NCBI GenBank assembly: GCA_963709505.1
Contig: CAVPXC010000008.1
Location: forward strand, 53,087 to 117,086
Origin: CAVPXC01 sp963709505
Lineage (GTDB): Bacteria; Chloroflexota; Anaerolineae; JAAEKA01
Direction of reading: 5' to 3'
DNA: 64,000 nt
Shown: positions 46,886-54,260 of the stretch, in pieces
Layout of the letters: every line of letters begins with the position of its first letter
Numbering within the stretch: the first letter of the stretch is position 1
Notes under the pieces: model-generated
Database searches by the model: none
Seen by the model: the letters and a program-made list of their open reading frames with translations, nothing else
Told to the model about the DNA's origin: nothing
Translations under genes and position numbers: made by a program

Positions 46886-47791
46886 ATGGCGTCAAGCGAC
46901 TATGATTTCGATGTGATTTGCTACGGCACGATCAGCGCCGACGATTTGATTTACGTGCCATATGTCCCGACGTCCAGAAGGGACAGCCAGGTGATGGAAG
47001 ACTATCAGCGCCTGGGTGGCGAGGCAGTGACGGTCGCCAGGGTACTGAGTGTGTGGGGTTTGCGCGTCGCCATCTCGGGTAACGCCATCGGCGACGACGA
47101 ATGGGGACGATTTATCCGCAGACAGCTGGATGGGTACCCGGGGATTGATACCCGCTTTCTGGTTCAGCGCTCCGATGTGCGCACTCCTTTTTGCCGAATC
47201 CTGGTGACTCCTGACGGCGAGCGCAGCATCCTGGGCTACTGGTTCGACGACGTGCCGAAAATGCAGCTGACCGAGGATATGATGCGACGGGCTCGTCTCC
47301 TAAGTGTAGATGTCTACGGCAAAGCAGAACGCGATGAAGCCGCCCGTCTGGCCCGACGACTGGGCCGTACCGTGGTGTCAGCGGATGCAATCTGGCCAAA
47401 CTACTCCCTATCGAGCCTGAGTGACCTGATCGTTATCTCGCGCGATTTTCTCAATGGCTATTTTCCAGGCGCTTACATCTACGATCATGCACTGGACCTG
47501 CAGGCCGCCGGCGCCGGCTCGATCATCATTACCCATGGGCAGAAGCCTGTCCTGGTGGTCGACCGGCACGGCCGTCCCTCCTACGTCGATCCGTTCCCGG
47601 TCAAGGCCGTCGACACAACGGGGGCCGGCGACATCTTCAAGGCCGCAGTGATCTATGGCCACCTCCAAGGGTGGGACCTCGTCAGCCTGACTCGCTTCGC
47701 CTGCGCCGCCTCCTCATCCTACATCGCCCAGCCGCGCGGGCGCGATCGGGTGCCTGATCTCGCCGAGGTTCGCGCACTTGCAGGGGTGTGA
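46886..47791 (+). CDS. PfkB-family carbohydrate/nucleoside kinase
   Basis: 301 aa ribokinase fold. The ATP-site and catalytic-base motif is VDTTGAGDIFKAAVIYGHL (Asp in GAGD); an N-terminal substrate loop is QRLGGEAVTVARVLSVWGL. TPFCRILVTPDGERSILGY is the usual lid-side strand pair. It phosphorylates a sugar, sugar acid or nucleoside with ATP; the adjacent pyruvate aldolase-like gene hints at a keto-sugar acid. It is flanked on both sides by word palindromes. Confidence 0.9.
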   Translation: MASSDYDFDVICYGTISADDLIYVPYVPTSRRDSQVMEDYQRLGGEAVTVARVLSVWGLRVAISGNAIGDDEWGRFIRRQLDGYPGIDTRFLVQRSDVRTPFCRILVTPDGERSILGYWFDDVPKMQLTEDMMRRARLLSVDVYGKAERDEAARLARRLGRTVVSADAIWPNYSLSSLSDLIVISRDFLNGYFPGAYIYDHALDLQAAGAGSIIITHGQKPVLVVDRHGRPSYVDPFPVKAVDTTGAGDIFKAAVIYGHLQGWDLVSLTRFACAASSSYIAQPRGRDRVPDLAEVRALAGV

Positions 47792-47804
47792 GGGGGGGAG
47801 GTGT

Positions 47805-47902
47805 CATGTGTCGAGTGTCAAGTGTCGAGTGCGGTAAAGCCTGGTGGGCTTGTTACTTGACATTCCGGAACTTGACACCTGACACCTGACACCTGACACT
47901 CG
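47805..47902. repeat. Word palindrome before the nitroreductase gene (AGTGTC words)
   Basis: CATGTGTCGAGTGTCAAGTG to the left; GACACCTGACACCTGACACC and GACACTCGAT to the right. It fills the gap between the PfkB stop and the nitroreductase ATG, ending only 4 bases from the ATG; no ribosome-binding site remains. Confidence 0.8.
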
Positions 47903-47906
47903 ATCA

Positions 47907-48518
47907 ATGACCACATCATTTGACGAACCGAATTTCTGGGGCCTAATCCTCGGACGTCGGTCCGTGCGACGGTACGCCGAGCGACCGGTGCCGGAGGAAC
48001 TGGTCTGGCAGCTGCTGGAAGCGGCGCACTGGGCTCCTTCGGCGCACAATCGCCAGCCCTGGCGTTTTGTGGTTGTCGAGCAACCAGATACACGACGCCG
48101 GTTGGCAGAGGCCATGGCCGCGCAGTGGCAGGCTGATCTGTTGGCCGATGGCGCAGACCCGGAGATAGTGGGACGCCGCGCTGCGATCTCCATTCAGCGT
48201 GTCGGCGGCGCGCCGGTGCTGATCCTCCCGTGCTTGGATCTGACGGTGCTGGACGTCTACGCCGATCCGCAGCGCCAGCAGTGCGAGTGGCAGATGGGAG
48301 TGCAGTCGGTGGCGCTGGCTTGCCAGAACCTGCTGCTGGCCGCGCACCAATTCGGATTGGCCGGCTGTTGGATGTGTGCGCCGATCTTTTGTATTCCCCT
48401 CGTACAACGCGTGTTGGAGTTGCCGGAGACCTGGCAGCCTCAGGCGGCATTGACCCTCGGATATCCCGCACCAAATGCGCAGGTCAAGAAAACGCGCGAG
48501 CCGCTAGAGTTTTCGTGA
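47907..48518 (+). CDS. Nitroreductase-family flavoprotein
   Basis: 203 aa FMN-dependent oxidoreductase. FMN phosphate-binding RRSVRRYAERPVPEELV at the N-terminus, WAPSAHNRQPWRFVVVE and the C-terminal TLGYPAPNAQVKKTREPL are typical. GVQSVALACQNLLLAAHQFG and GCWMCAPIF complete the core. The family reduces nitro compounds, quinones or F420-type substrates; closeness to the F420 ligase-associated branch is possible. Start ATG abuts the palindrome with no Shine-Dalgarno. Confidence 0.88.
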   Translation: MTTSFDEPNFWGLILGRRSVRRYAERPVPEELVWQLLEAAHWAPSAHNRQPWRFVVVEQPDTRRRLAEAMAAQWQADLLADGADPEIVGRRAAISIQRVGGAPVLILPCLDLTVLDVYADPQRQQCEWQMGVQSVALACQNLLLAAHQFGLAGCWMCAPIFCIPLVQRVLELPETWQPQAALTLGYPAPNAQVKKTREPLEFS

Positions 48519-48544
48519 TTCGGCGCTAGGCTAGTACTGCACGG

Positions 48545-49147
48545 CTATTTGACTACCGGTGTCCAATACGCCTTCAGCTTCTTGCCCAGGCCGAACAACT
48601 CACCGCCAGGCCGTTCCTTATCGCCGATGACGAAACCGTAGCGGCCGAGCTCGCCCTGCGGGTGCCACACCGCTACCACATAGCGCCCGTTTGCTGGCAG
48701 CGTCACCCGCTGCGATTGGCGTTCCCAATAGGATGTTCGACTGAACGGCTCGTAGAAACTCTCGGCGGGACCAGTTGGGGGCGCAAGAACCTGTGCGCCG
48801 GCTTTGGCGGGTCGTTCGACCTGGCTGGGCAGCTTCCCGGCGGACAGGCCTGGCCCCATTAGCGCTAAAGTCGGGGCGAAGTCGTCCTGGCCATCGATCT
48901 GCGGGATGGTGATCTCAACCAAGATGCGCTGGCCCTTCTTGCCGTCGAACACGTAGTAATCCACGTCCCGCTGAGAATCGAGGGTGGCATAGACGACTGT
49001 GGAAATCGTCGGGTCGTCGATCTGCCATGGTGCGGCGGCCACGATGTCTTTGTCCTCAAAATACGGACGATGGGCGGAGGCCGGCAAGGCCGTCGCAAAG
49101 AGCAACAGAAAGGTTAGGGTCAAGCCTACGGGGGCAATTCTTCGCAT
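48545..49147 (-). CDS. Secreted protein of unknown function
   Basis: 200 aa from the ATG at 49147, which has AAGGAA upstream (an ATG at 49171 lacks one). Signal peptide MRRIAPVGLTLTFLLLFATA ending PASAH. The mature part begins with RPYFEDKDI and contains short beta strands (TISTVVYATLDSQRDVDYYV, FDGKKGQRILVEITIP), similar to bacterial pre-peptidase C-terminal-like beta-sandwiches. It may bind a polymer or sit in the envelope. It ends with GKKLKAYWTPVVK. Follows the SDR gene without gap. Confidence 0.7.
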   Translation of the reverse strand: MRRIAPVGLTLTFLLLFATALPASAHRPYFEDKDIVAAAPWQIDDPTISTVVYATLDSQRDVDYYVFDGKKGQRILVEITIPQIDGQDDFAPTLALMGPGLSAGKLPSQVERPAKAGAQVLAPPTGPAESFYEPFSRTSYWERQSQRVTLPANGRYVVAVWHPQGELGRYGFVIGDKERPGGELFGLGKKLKAYWTPVVK

Positions 49148-49171
49148 CTGAGGGTTCCTTGACGTAGTCAT

Positions 49172-49807
49172 CTAGCTGAGGTCCAGTTTACCGCTGTGTT
49201 GTGTTTCATAAGCCGACAAGATGGCCGTTGCGACTGCCTCTGGCGTCATCGCGTTGGCCGGCATGCGAAACGGCACTTTCTCCCAGAAGGGAGTAGCGAC
49301 CGCACCCGGCCGCACGACGGTGACTCGGCGTTTGCGAGCTTCTTTGCGCAACAACTCGGCAAACGCCTCCAGGCCGGCTTTGGCCGCCGCGTACGCCGAT
49401 AGGCCAGGCATTTGCATACGCTCGCTGACCGCGCCCACGAAGAACAGGTGGGCGTCGGACGCCAACAGCGGAAGGCTGTAATGTGCGGCATTAAACGCGC
49501 CGGTGAGGTTGGCGTCAAGGATTCGCTGCCAATCGACCGGCGCCATCTCTTCGACTTTGGCCGAAGCAATGTCGCCTGCGGCATAGACCCAGAGGTCGAT
49601 CTGGTCGACCTCCTGGCTGGCTGCCAGGATGGCCCGCTCCACGTCATGGGGCCGGCTCACATCGGCTTCAAGCATCAGGAGCGTGGCGCTCTTCAAGTCC
49701 GCCGTATTCCGGGCAATGGCCACCACTTGCCATCCTTGTTCGGCTAAAGTAGTGACCAGTGCACGTCCGATGCCGCCTGAAGCACCCCATATCATCGCAG
49801 TCTTCAT
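49172..49807 (-). CDS. Short-chain dehydrogenase/reductase
   Basis: 211 aa Rossmann enzyme. NAD(P)-binding MIWGASGGIGRALVTTLAEQ (GxxxGxG), DLWVYAAGDI (the NAG-type motif, here AAG), and catalytic YAAAKAGLEAFAELLRKEA with Tyr and Lys; LFFVGAVSERM supplies the Ser-like position. A late VVRPGAVATPF confirms the family. The substrate is unknown. The start ATG at 49807 overlaps the end of the peroxiredoxin-like gene, so the two form an operon with the secreted protein. Confidence 0.9.
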   Translation of the reverse strand: MKTAMIWGASGGIGRALVTTLAEQGWQVVAIARNTADLKSATLLMLEADVSRPHDVERAILAASQEVDQIDLWVYAAGDIASAKVEEMAPVDWQRILDANLTGAFNAAHYSLPLLASDAHLFFVGAVSERMQMPGLSAYAAAKAGLEAFAELLRKEARKRRVTVVRPGAVATPFWEKVPFRMPANAMTPEAVATAILSAYETQHSGKLDLS

Positions 49808-49809
49808 TG

Positions 49810-50350
49810 TCAATTATCCATTATGGCTTTGGTCGACTGACCAGCACGTTCGGGCGCAATCGTGGCGCCGAAAGCCGCCGCCACTTCCTGGTTACGCTCA
49901 TCCAGCACAGCTAGAACCTCGCTGTTGGCGGGGATGTCCTTCATCGAGTCGGCATAATGAACGTAGATGATCTCACCCATTTTGTCGATAACCATCATCG
50001 CCGGCATTCGTCCCATCTTGAGCAGCTTCACCTCCTGACCGTAGCGGTTGGCAACCGTGTGATCGGGGTCGGGCAGGCCGACGAAGGGTAGAACTCTCTT
50101 TGTCCCAGTAGCCAACAAAAGCGCTGCGGTCTTCGGGACCAACAACCACGATCTCGGCATCACGCTTTTCGAACTCTGCATAGTCTTGACGCAACTGCGC
50201 CATATGCCTGCGGCAATGCGGTCACATGAAGCTCCGGTTGAAAACTAGGACGATGTTCCTGTCGCCACGAAAGTCCGAAAGGCGCACCGAACGGCCGAGA
50301 GTATCTTGCAAGACGAAATCGGGTGCAATCGCGGTGTCTAAACGAGCCAT
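49810..50350 (-). CDS. Peroxiredoxin-like protein with TGA at the active-site position (candidate selenoprotein); one frameshift
   Basis: ATG at 50350 after AAAGGA. It reads APDFVLQDTLGRSVRLSDF, RNIVLVFNRSFM, then TGA (50222-50224), then PHCRRHMAQLRQDYAEFEKR and DAEIVVVGPEDRSAFVGYW. In AhpC/TSA-type relatives the motif is CxxC; here residue 43 is TGA and residue 46 is Cys, giving a UxxC motif. A one-base shift near 50085 leads to RVLPFVGLPDPDHTVA and an intact C-terminus (179 residues in all). The mRNA directly after UGA can fold. Selenocysteine is a hypothesis; a Cys-codon error or nonsense mutation is the alternative. Confidence 0.75.
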
Positions 50351-50384
50351 AGTATCGTTCCTTTAGTTTGTTTTGAATTATCGG

Positions 50385-50422
50385 AACCGGGTGGGCCCGC
50401 TTGATGCGTAGGCCCACCCGGT
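50385..50422 (-). terminator. Hairpin after the fasciclin gene
   Basis: AACCGGGTGGGCC, 12-base loop, GGCCCACCCGGTT, between the fasciclin stop and the peroxiredoxin-like start; no T-run. Confidence 0.6.
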
Positions 50423-50490
50423 TATCACTTTCGTCAGCGGGCAGAGAGTGGTGGTTTGTTTGCCATTCGAACCACTCTACCAGTATACCC

Positions 50491-51888
50491 TTACTTGCCT
50501 GATGGCACCAACACCTTGTCGATAACGTGGATCACGCCGTTGGATGCAGCAACGTCGGTCGCGGTGATGTTGGCGTCGTTGATCATAGGCTTGCCATTCA
50601 CGATCTTGAAGGCGACGGCGGGGCCGGCCAGGGTGGGAGCACTCAGGCCATCCTTCACGTCCGCTGCCATGACCTTACCGGCTAGCACGTGGTAGGTAAG
50701 GATCTCGGCTAGAGCCTTGGGATCGGCCAGCAGGCTATCGAGTGTCTTTTTCGGCAAGGCGGCAAAGGCCTCGTCGGTGGGAGCGAAGACGGTGAACGGA
50801 CCCTTGCCCATCAGCGCTTCCTCCAAGCCGGCAGCCTTGACCGCGGCTAGCAGGGTGGTGAAGGATCCGGCAGCCTTGGCCGTGCCGAGGATATCCTTAG
50901 CCATGCCGTCATCGGGCATTGCTGCGCCTGCGGCGGGCGCCAAGATCACCTTGTCGATGACGTGGATCACACCGTTGGAAGCAGCGATGTCGGTGGCGAT
51001 GATGTTGGCGTCGTTGATCATGGGCTTGCCGTCCACGATTGTGAAGGCGACGGCGGGGCCGGCGAGGGTGGGAGCGCTCAGGCCATCCGTCACGTCCGCT
51101 GCCATGACCTTACCGGCGAGCACGTGATAGGTAAGGATCTCAGCCAGGGCCTTGGGATCGGCCAGCAAGGCGTCCAGAGTTGCTTTCGGCAAGGCGGCAA
51201 AAGCCTCATCCGTGGGAGCGAAGACGGTGAACGGGCCCTCGCCCTTCAGTGCATCCACCAGGCCGGCGGCCTGAACCGCAGCGACTAGGGTATTGAAGCT
51301 ACCGGCTGCAACAGCCGTATCGACGATATCCTTGGGCGTGGCTGCTTCCTCGGCCGGCGGTAAGATGACCTTGTCAATGACGTGGATCACACCGTTGGCG
51401 GCAACAACGTCGGTGGCGACAATGTTAGCGTCGTTGATCATCGGCTTACCGTCCACGATCGTGAAGGAGACGGCGGGCCCGGCCAGAGTGGGGGCGCTGA
51501 GACCATCGGTTACATCCGCTGCCATGACCTTACCAGCCAGCACGTGGTAGGTCAGGATCTTCGCTAGGGCCTCGGGATCGGCCAGCAAAGCGTCCAAAGT
51601 TTCTTTCGGTAAGGCGGCAAAGGCCTCGTCGGTGGGAGCGAAGACGGTGAACGGGCCTTCGCCCTTCAGTGCATCTACCAAGCCGGCGGCCTGAACTGCG
51701 GCGACCAGCGTGGTGAAGCTGCCGGCTGCTACAGCCGTGTCGACGATATCCTTGGGGGCAGCCACAGTTGGCACTGCCGTAGGCGGCGCCACGGTCGGTG
51801 CAGGTTGCACCGGCGCAGCAGGGGTGGCACAAGCCGTAACGGCCAGTGCAACGATGAGCAATAGCGAGAAAATCGACCAGCGTTTCAT
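50491..51888 (-). CDS. Lipoprotein with three fasciclin (FAS1) domains
   Basis: 465 aa from the ATG at 51888 (GGAG upstream). Lipoprotein signal: FSLLLIVALAVTAC. Three FAS1 domains of about 135 residues follow, each with GSFTTLVAAVQAAGLVDAL, GPFTVFAPTDEAFAALP (H1 motif), ILTYHVLAGKVMAADV and ANGVIHVIDKVILPP (H2 motif). The three are nearly identical in DNA too, with periods of about 436 and 417 bases, so the triplication is recent or homogenised. FAS1 proteins mediate adhesion or matrix contact at the cell surface. Possible operator in its upstream region. Confidence 0.93.
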   Translation of the reverse strand: MKRWSIFSLLLIVALAVTACATPAAPVQPAPTVAPPTAVPTVAAPKDIVDTAVAAGSFTTLVAAVQAAGLVDALKGEGPFTVFAPTDEAFAALPKETLDALLADPEALAKILTYHVLAGKVMAADVTDGLSAPTLAGPAVSFTIVDGKPMINDANIVATDVVAANGVIHVIDKVILPPAEEAATPKDIVDTAVAAGSFNTLVAAVQAAGLVDALKGEGPFTVFAPTDEAFAALPKATLDALLADPKALAEILTYHVLAGKVMAADVTDGLSAPTLAGPAVAFTIVDGKPMINDANIIATDIAASNGVIHVIDKVILAPAAGAAMPDDGMAKDILGTAKAAGSFTTLLAAVKAAGLEEALMGKGPFTVFAPTDEAFAALPKKTLDSLLADPKALAEILTYHVLAGKVMAADVKDGLSAPTLAGPAVAFKIVNGKPMINDANITATDVAASNGVIHVIDKVLVPSGK

Positions 51889-51918
51889 TGTCTTATCTCC
51901 TCTACACATACAGTTTGA

Positions 51919-51956
51919 CTTTTGTCTAGCAAAGCTATTCATGATCTAGACAAAAG
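51919..51956. promoter_or_regulatory. Inverted repeat upstream of the fasciclin gene (operator candidate)
   Basis: CTTTTGTCTAG, 16 bases, CTAGACAAAAG: 11-bp perfect arms, A/T-rich compared with surroundings, 31-68 bases before the ATG. Fits a dimeric regulator site. The rest of 51889-52184 shows nothing recognisable. Confidence 0.45.
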
Positions 51957-52184
51957 CTATCATATCCTGAAACGCGAGCCATGACGGTAGGAAGTCTTCC
52001 AATCTTCTCTGACCTAAGAACCGCGGACTGGCGCAGGCGCGGACGGGAAGCCCCCGTAGACTTTTATTGACGGTTGCCGCAGGGAGCTCGCCGCATGGAT
52101 ATCTGGTCTGAAAAGGCGAATGCAAACACAGGTGATGGTACAATTACCTGCTGGTCCGGTGTCTAGCGAGACCCCTGCCACCAA

Positions 52185-52220
52185 GAAAAAAGGCGAGACT
52201 CCCCAAGGGAGGTCTCGCCT
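52185..52220 (-). terminator. Rho-independent terminator of the alpha/beta hydrolase genes
   Basis: On the minus strand AGGCGAGACCTCCC, short loop, GGGAGTCTCGCCT and then TTTTTTC, 40 bases after the hydrolase stop codon. Confidence 0.85.
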
Positions 52221-52259
52221 AGATGATGCTGATGCTATAGATGTGTCGTCTCTACGATG

Positions 52260-53162
52260 CTATGGATAAGCGGTCACTTCGAGCTGGCTCAGGAAGGCAT
52301 TTGTCGCCTGCAGGAACGCCTCCGGGCATTCCTCGTGCGGCACGTGACCGCATTGAGGGATGACCACCAACTCGGCGCCGGGGATCTCTGAGGCCAGGCG
52401 GACGCTTTGCTCGGTGGGCACGATCCGGTCGTCGTCGCCGGTGATAACCAGCGTCGGTACCTTGATCTCGTCCAGCCGGTCTGGCAGCCCCAGCGGTTGG
52501 CTGGCCCGAGTGAGTTCAAACAATGCCCGATCCCAGTTTTCAGCTTTCAGCGGTTTCTGGTAGCCTGTCCAGATTTCGTCCGTAAACTTAGACGGATCAT
52601 GCCAGGCCGAGCGTCCAAATTCATAGCCCCATTCCTGGATCTGTCGGGTGATCAGCGGTCCCAGGTGGCGCATCTGTGGAGTTTGGAAGAGCGGGCGCAG
52701 AAAGCCGGGGGTGCCGCCGCCGGCGTAGATCGACGGGTCGACCAGGATCAACGCCTTGACCCGATCGGGGTGTTGCAGGGCGGTAAGAGTCGCGATCGTG
52801 CCGCCGGCCGAGTTGCCCACCAACACGGCCTGGTCGATGCCAAGTTTGTCCATCAGGGCTAAGGTCTGATCGGCCTGGGCTGCGGCGCTGTAAGGGCTGC
52901 GGCCGGCCCATTCACCCGGTAAGGGTCGCTCGGTCAGGCCAAAGGCCGGCCGGTCAAAGGCCATGACGGGGTGGTTCTGCGCCAGCGGCTCCCAGACCTC
53001 GCGCCATGTGTACGTGCTGGCGCCGAAGCCGTGCAGCAGCACCAGAGGCAACTCACCCTGTCCGGCCGTCTTGTAGTGTATAGTCAGACCGTCCACATCG
53101 ACGAACTGGCTGTCCGGGTCGGCTAGTTGCTCCGGCGTGACCAGGCCCGGCAGTGGGCGCAC
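52260..53162 (-). CDS. Alpha/beta hydrolase (N-terminal anchor missing)
   Basis: 300 aa from a GTG at 53162. Catalytic triad: Ser in LVGNSAGGTIATL, Asp in LVITGDDDRIV, His in PQCGHVPHEE. The oxyanion strand is VLLHGFGAS. It hydrolyses esters, epoxides or C-C bonds; the substrate is not predictable. The codons before the GTG read LQLVGPFLIPV in frame, which looks like the end of a membrane anchor, and immediately before them is the stop of the upstream hydrolase gene. The original N-terminus was probably deleted. Confidence 0.88.
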   Translation of the reverse strand: MRPLPGLVTPEQLADPDSQFVDVDGLTIHYKTAGQGELPLVLLHGFGASTYTWREVWEPLAQNHPVMAFDRPAFGLTERPLPGEWAGRSPYSAAAQADQTLALMDKLGIDQAVLVGNSAGGTIATLTALQHPDRVKALILVDPSIYAGGGTPGFLRPLFQTPQMRHLGPLITRQIQEWGYEFGRSAWHDPSKFTDEIWTGYQKPLKAENWDRALFELTRASQPLGLPDRLDEIKVPTLVITGDDDRIVPTEQSVRLASEIPGAELVVIPQCGHVPHEECPEAFLQATNAFLSQLEVTAYP

Positions 53163-53192
53163 AGGTATAAGAAACGGACCAACGAGCTGCAG

Positions 53193-53933
53193 CTACCTCC
53201 CGTCGATCTCCTCCAGCAAGGCCAGCGTCGCGTCCACAACCTGCACCTGCTGCTCCTCGCGGCTGATAGTCGCTTGGCCATCGCCGGGCTGCGGCCCATA
53301 CCAGCCAAACTGGGCGTGATTGCCACCTTGGATAGGAAGCCACCTGGTCGACGCCGGCAGAAGCGGCCGCGAGGCATCGATCTTGTCAGGCGTGGCCAGG
53401 CCATCGTTGGTAGCGGAGATGGAGGTTACCGCCAGCGTATCGAAGCCGGCGAGATCGTCGCTGCTGGCCGGGTAAGCGGCCCAGAAAGCCAGGCCATCCA
53501 TTGTCTCGGGGTTCTTGGCGATGAAGTTGGCCGCCATGGCGCCGCCCAACGAATGGCCGCCGATGGCCCAACGCGTCACTTGAGGGTTGGCCGCAATTAC
53601 GTCGGCGGCCTTGCCGGCGCCAAATACCGCCAGGTTGAGCGGCATCGGCACCAGCACCACCGGATAGCCGGCCTCTGCGATCGCGCGCGCCGTGGGCGCA
53701 TACGAGCGCGGGTCGACCCGGCCGCCTGGGTAGAGGATCAAGCCGGTATCTTTGACCTCGCCGGTTGGCATGAACGTGTACCACGGCTCTGTCTCCACCT
53801 GGACCGTGGCGCTGGATTGCAAGGCGGCCTCGGCTTGCGGCATTGGCCCGAGCGGCGTTTCAGCCCAGATCACGAAGCCGGCGATGGCGATTGATACGAC
53901 AATTACGAGCGCGATTAGGATTTTTTTCCACAT
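53193..53933 (-). CDS. Membrane-anchored alpha/beta hydrolase
   Basis: 246 aa. N-terminal membrane anchor ILIALVIVVSIAIAGFVIWA, then an extracytoplasmic hydrolase: GLILYPGGRVDPRSYAPTAR, nucleophile elbow WAIGGHSLGGAMAANFIA, Asp region SISATNDGLATP, His in IQGGNHAQFGWYG. This is the dienelactone-hydrolase-like family (PF12695-type). The next hydrolase gene follows 30 bases downstream in the same frame. Confidence 0.88.
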   Translation of the reverse strand: MWKKILIALVIVVSIAIAGFVIWAETPLGPMPQAEAALQSSATVQVETEPWYTFMPTGEVKDTGLILYPGGRVDPRSYAPTARAIAEAGYPVVLVPMPLNLAVFGAGKAADVIAANPQVTRWAIGGHSLGGAMAANFIAKNPETMDGLAFWAAYPASSDDLAGFDTLAVTSISATNDGLATPDKIDASRPLLPASTRWLPIQGGNHAQFGWYGPQPGDGQATISREEQQVQVVDATLALLEEIDGR

Positions 53934-53996
53934 GTTCTGACTTTCTGTGTGTTGGATGGTGCAGACGACTTGAGCGGATCAGAACCACTCAGCCTT

Positions 53997-54024
53997 AGTC
54001 TACACGAAAGCAGGCTGGCTGCAA
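53997..54024 (-). promoter_or_regulatory. Promoter of the alpha/beta hydrolase genes
   Basis: Minus strand TTGCAG, 16 bases, TAGACT, about 65 bases before the start codon. Moderate match. Confidence 0.45.
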
Positions 54025-54079
54025 GTGAGACGTATCACAAGTAGCGCGTCTTGGCGACCCTATTCGGAAACTCGTTGGT

Positions 54080-54154
54080 GTCATCCTGAGGCTCGGCGAT
54101 GGACACTTGCGCTGCACGCACGTGCAGGTGTCCATCGCCGAGCCTCAGGATGAC
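54080..54154. repeat. 27-bp perfect inverted repeat
   Basis: GTCATCCTGAGGCTCGGCGA and seven more bases pair perfectly with the complement ending at 54154; the 21-base loop itself holds CTGCACG/CGTGCAG. It lies between divergent promoters and, with them, fills the 326-base gap. Confidence 0.75.
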
Positions 54155-54222
54155 GCTCACAGCTAATAGCTTAACAAAACACTCAGGATGACACGAACAA
54201 AACAGGTGCTTCGTTAACCAGT

Positions 54223-54251
54223 TTCGCAAACCCCGCGCGCTGCGGTAGAAT
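54223..54251 (+). promoter_or_regulatory. Promoter of the MFS-HEAT gene
   Basis: TTCGCA, 17 bases, TAGAAT. Predicted start is within a few bases of the ATG at 54261, and no Shine-Dalgarno is present: a leaderless message is likely. Confidence 0.45.
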
Positions 54252-54260
54252 GCCGTTACG

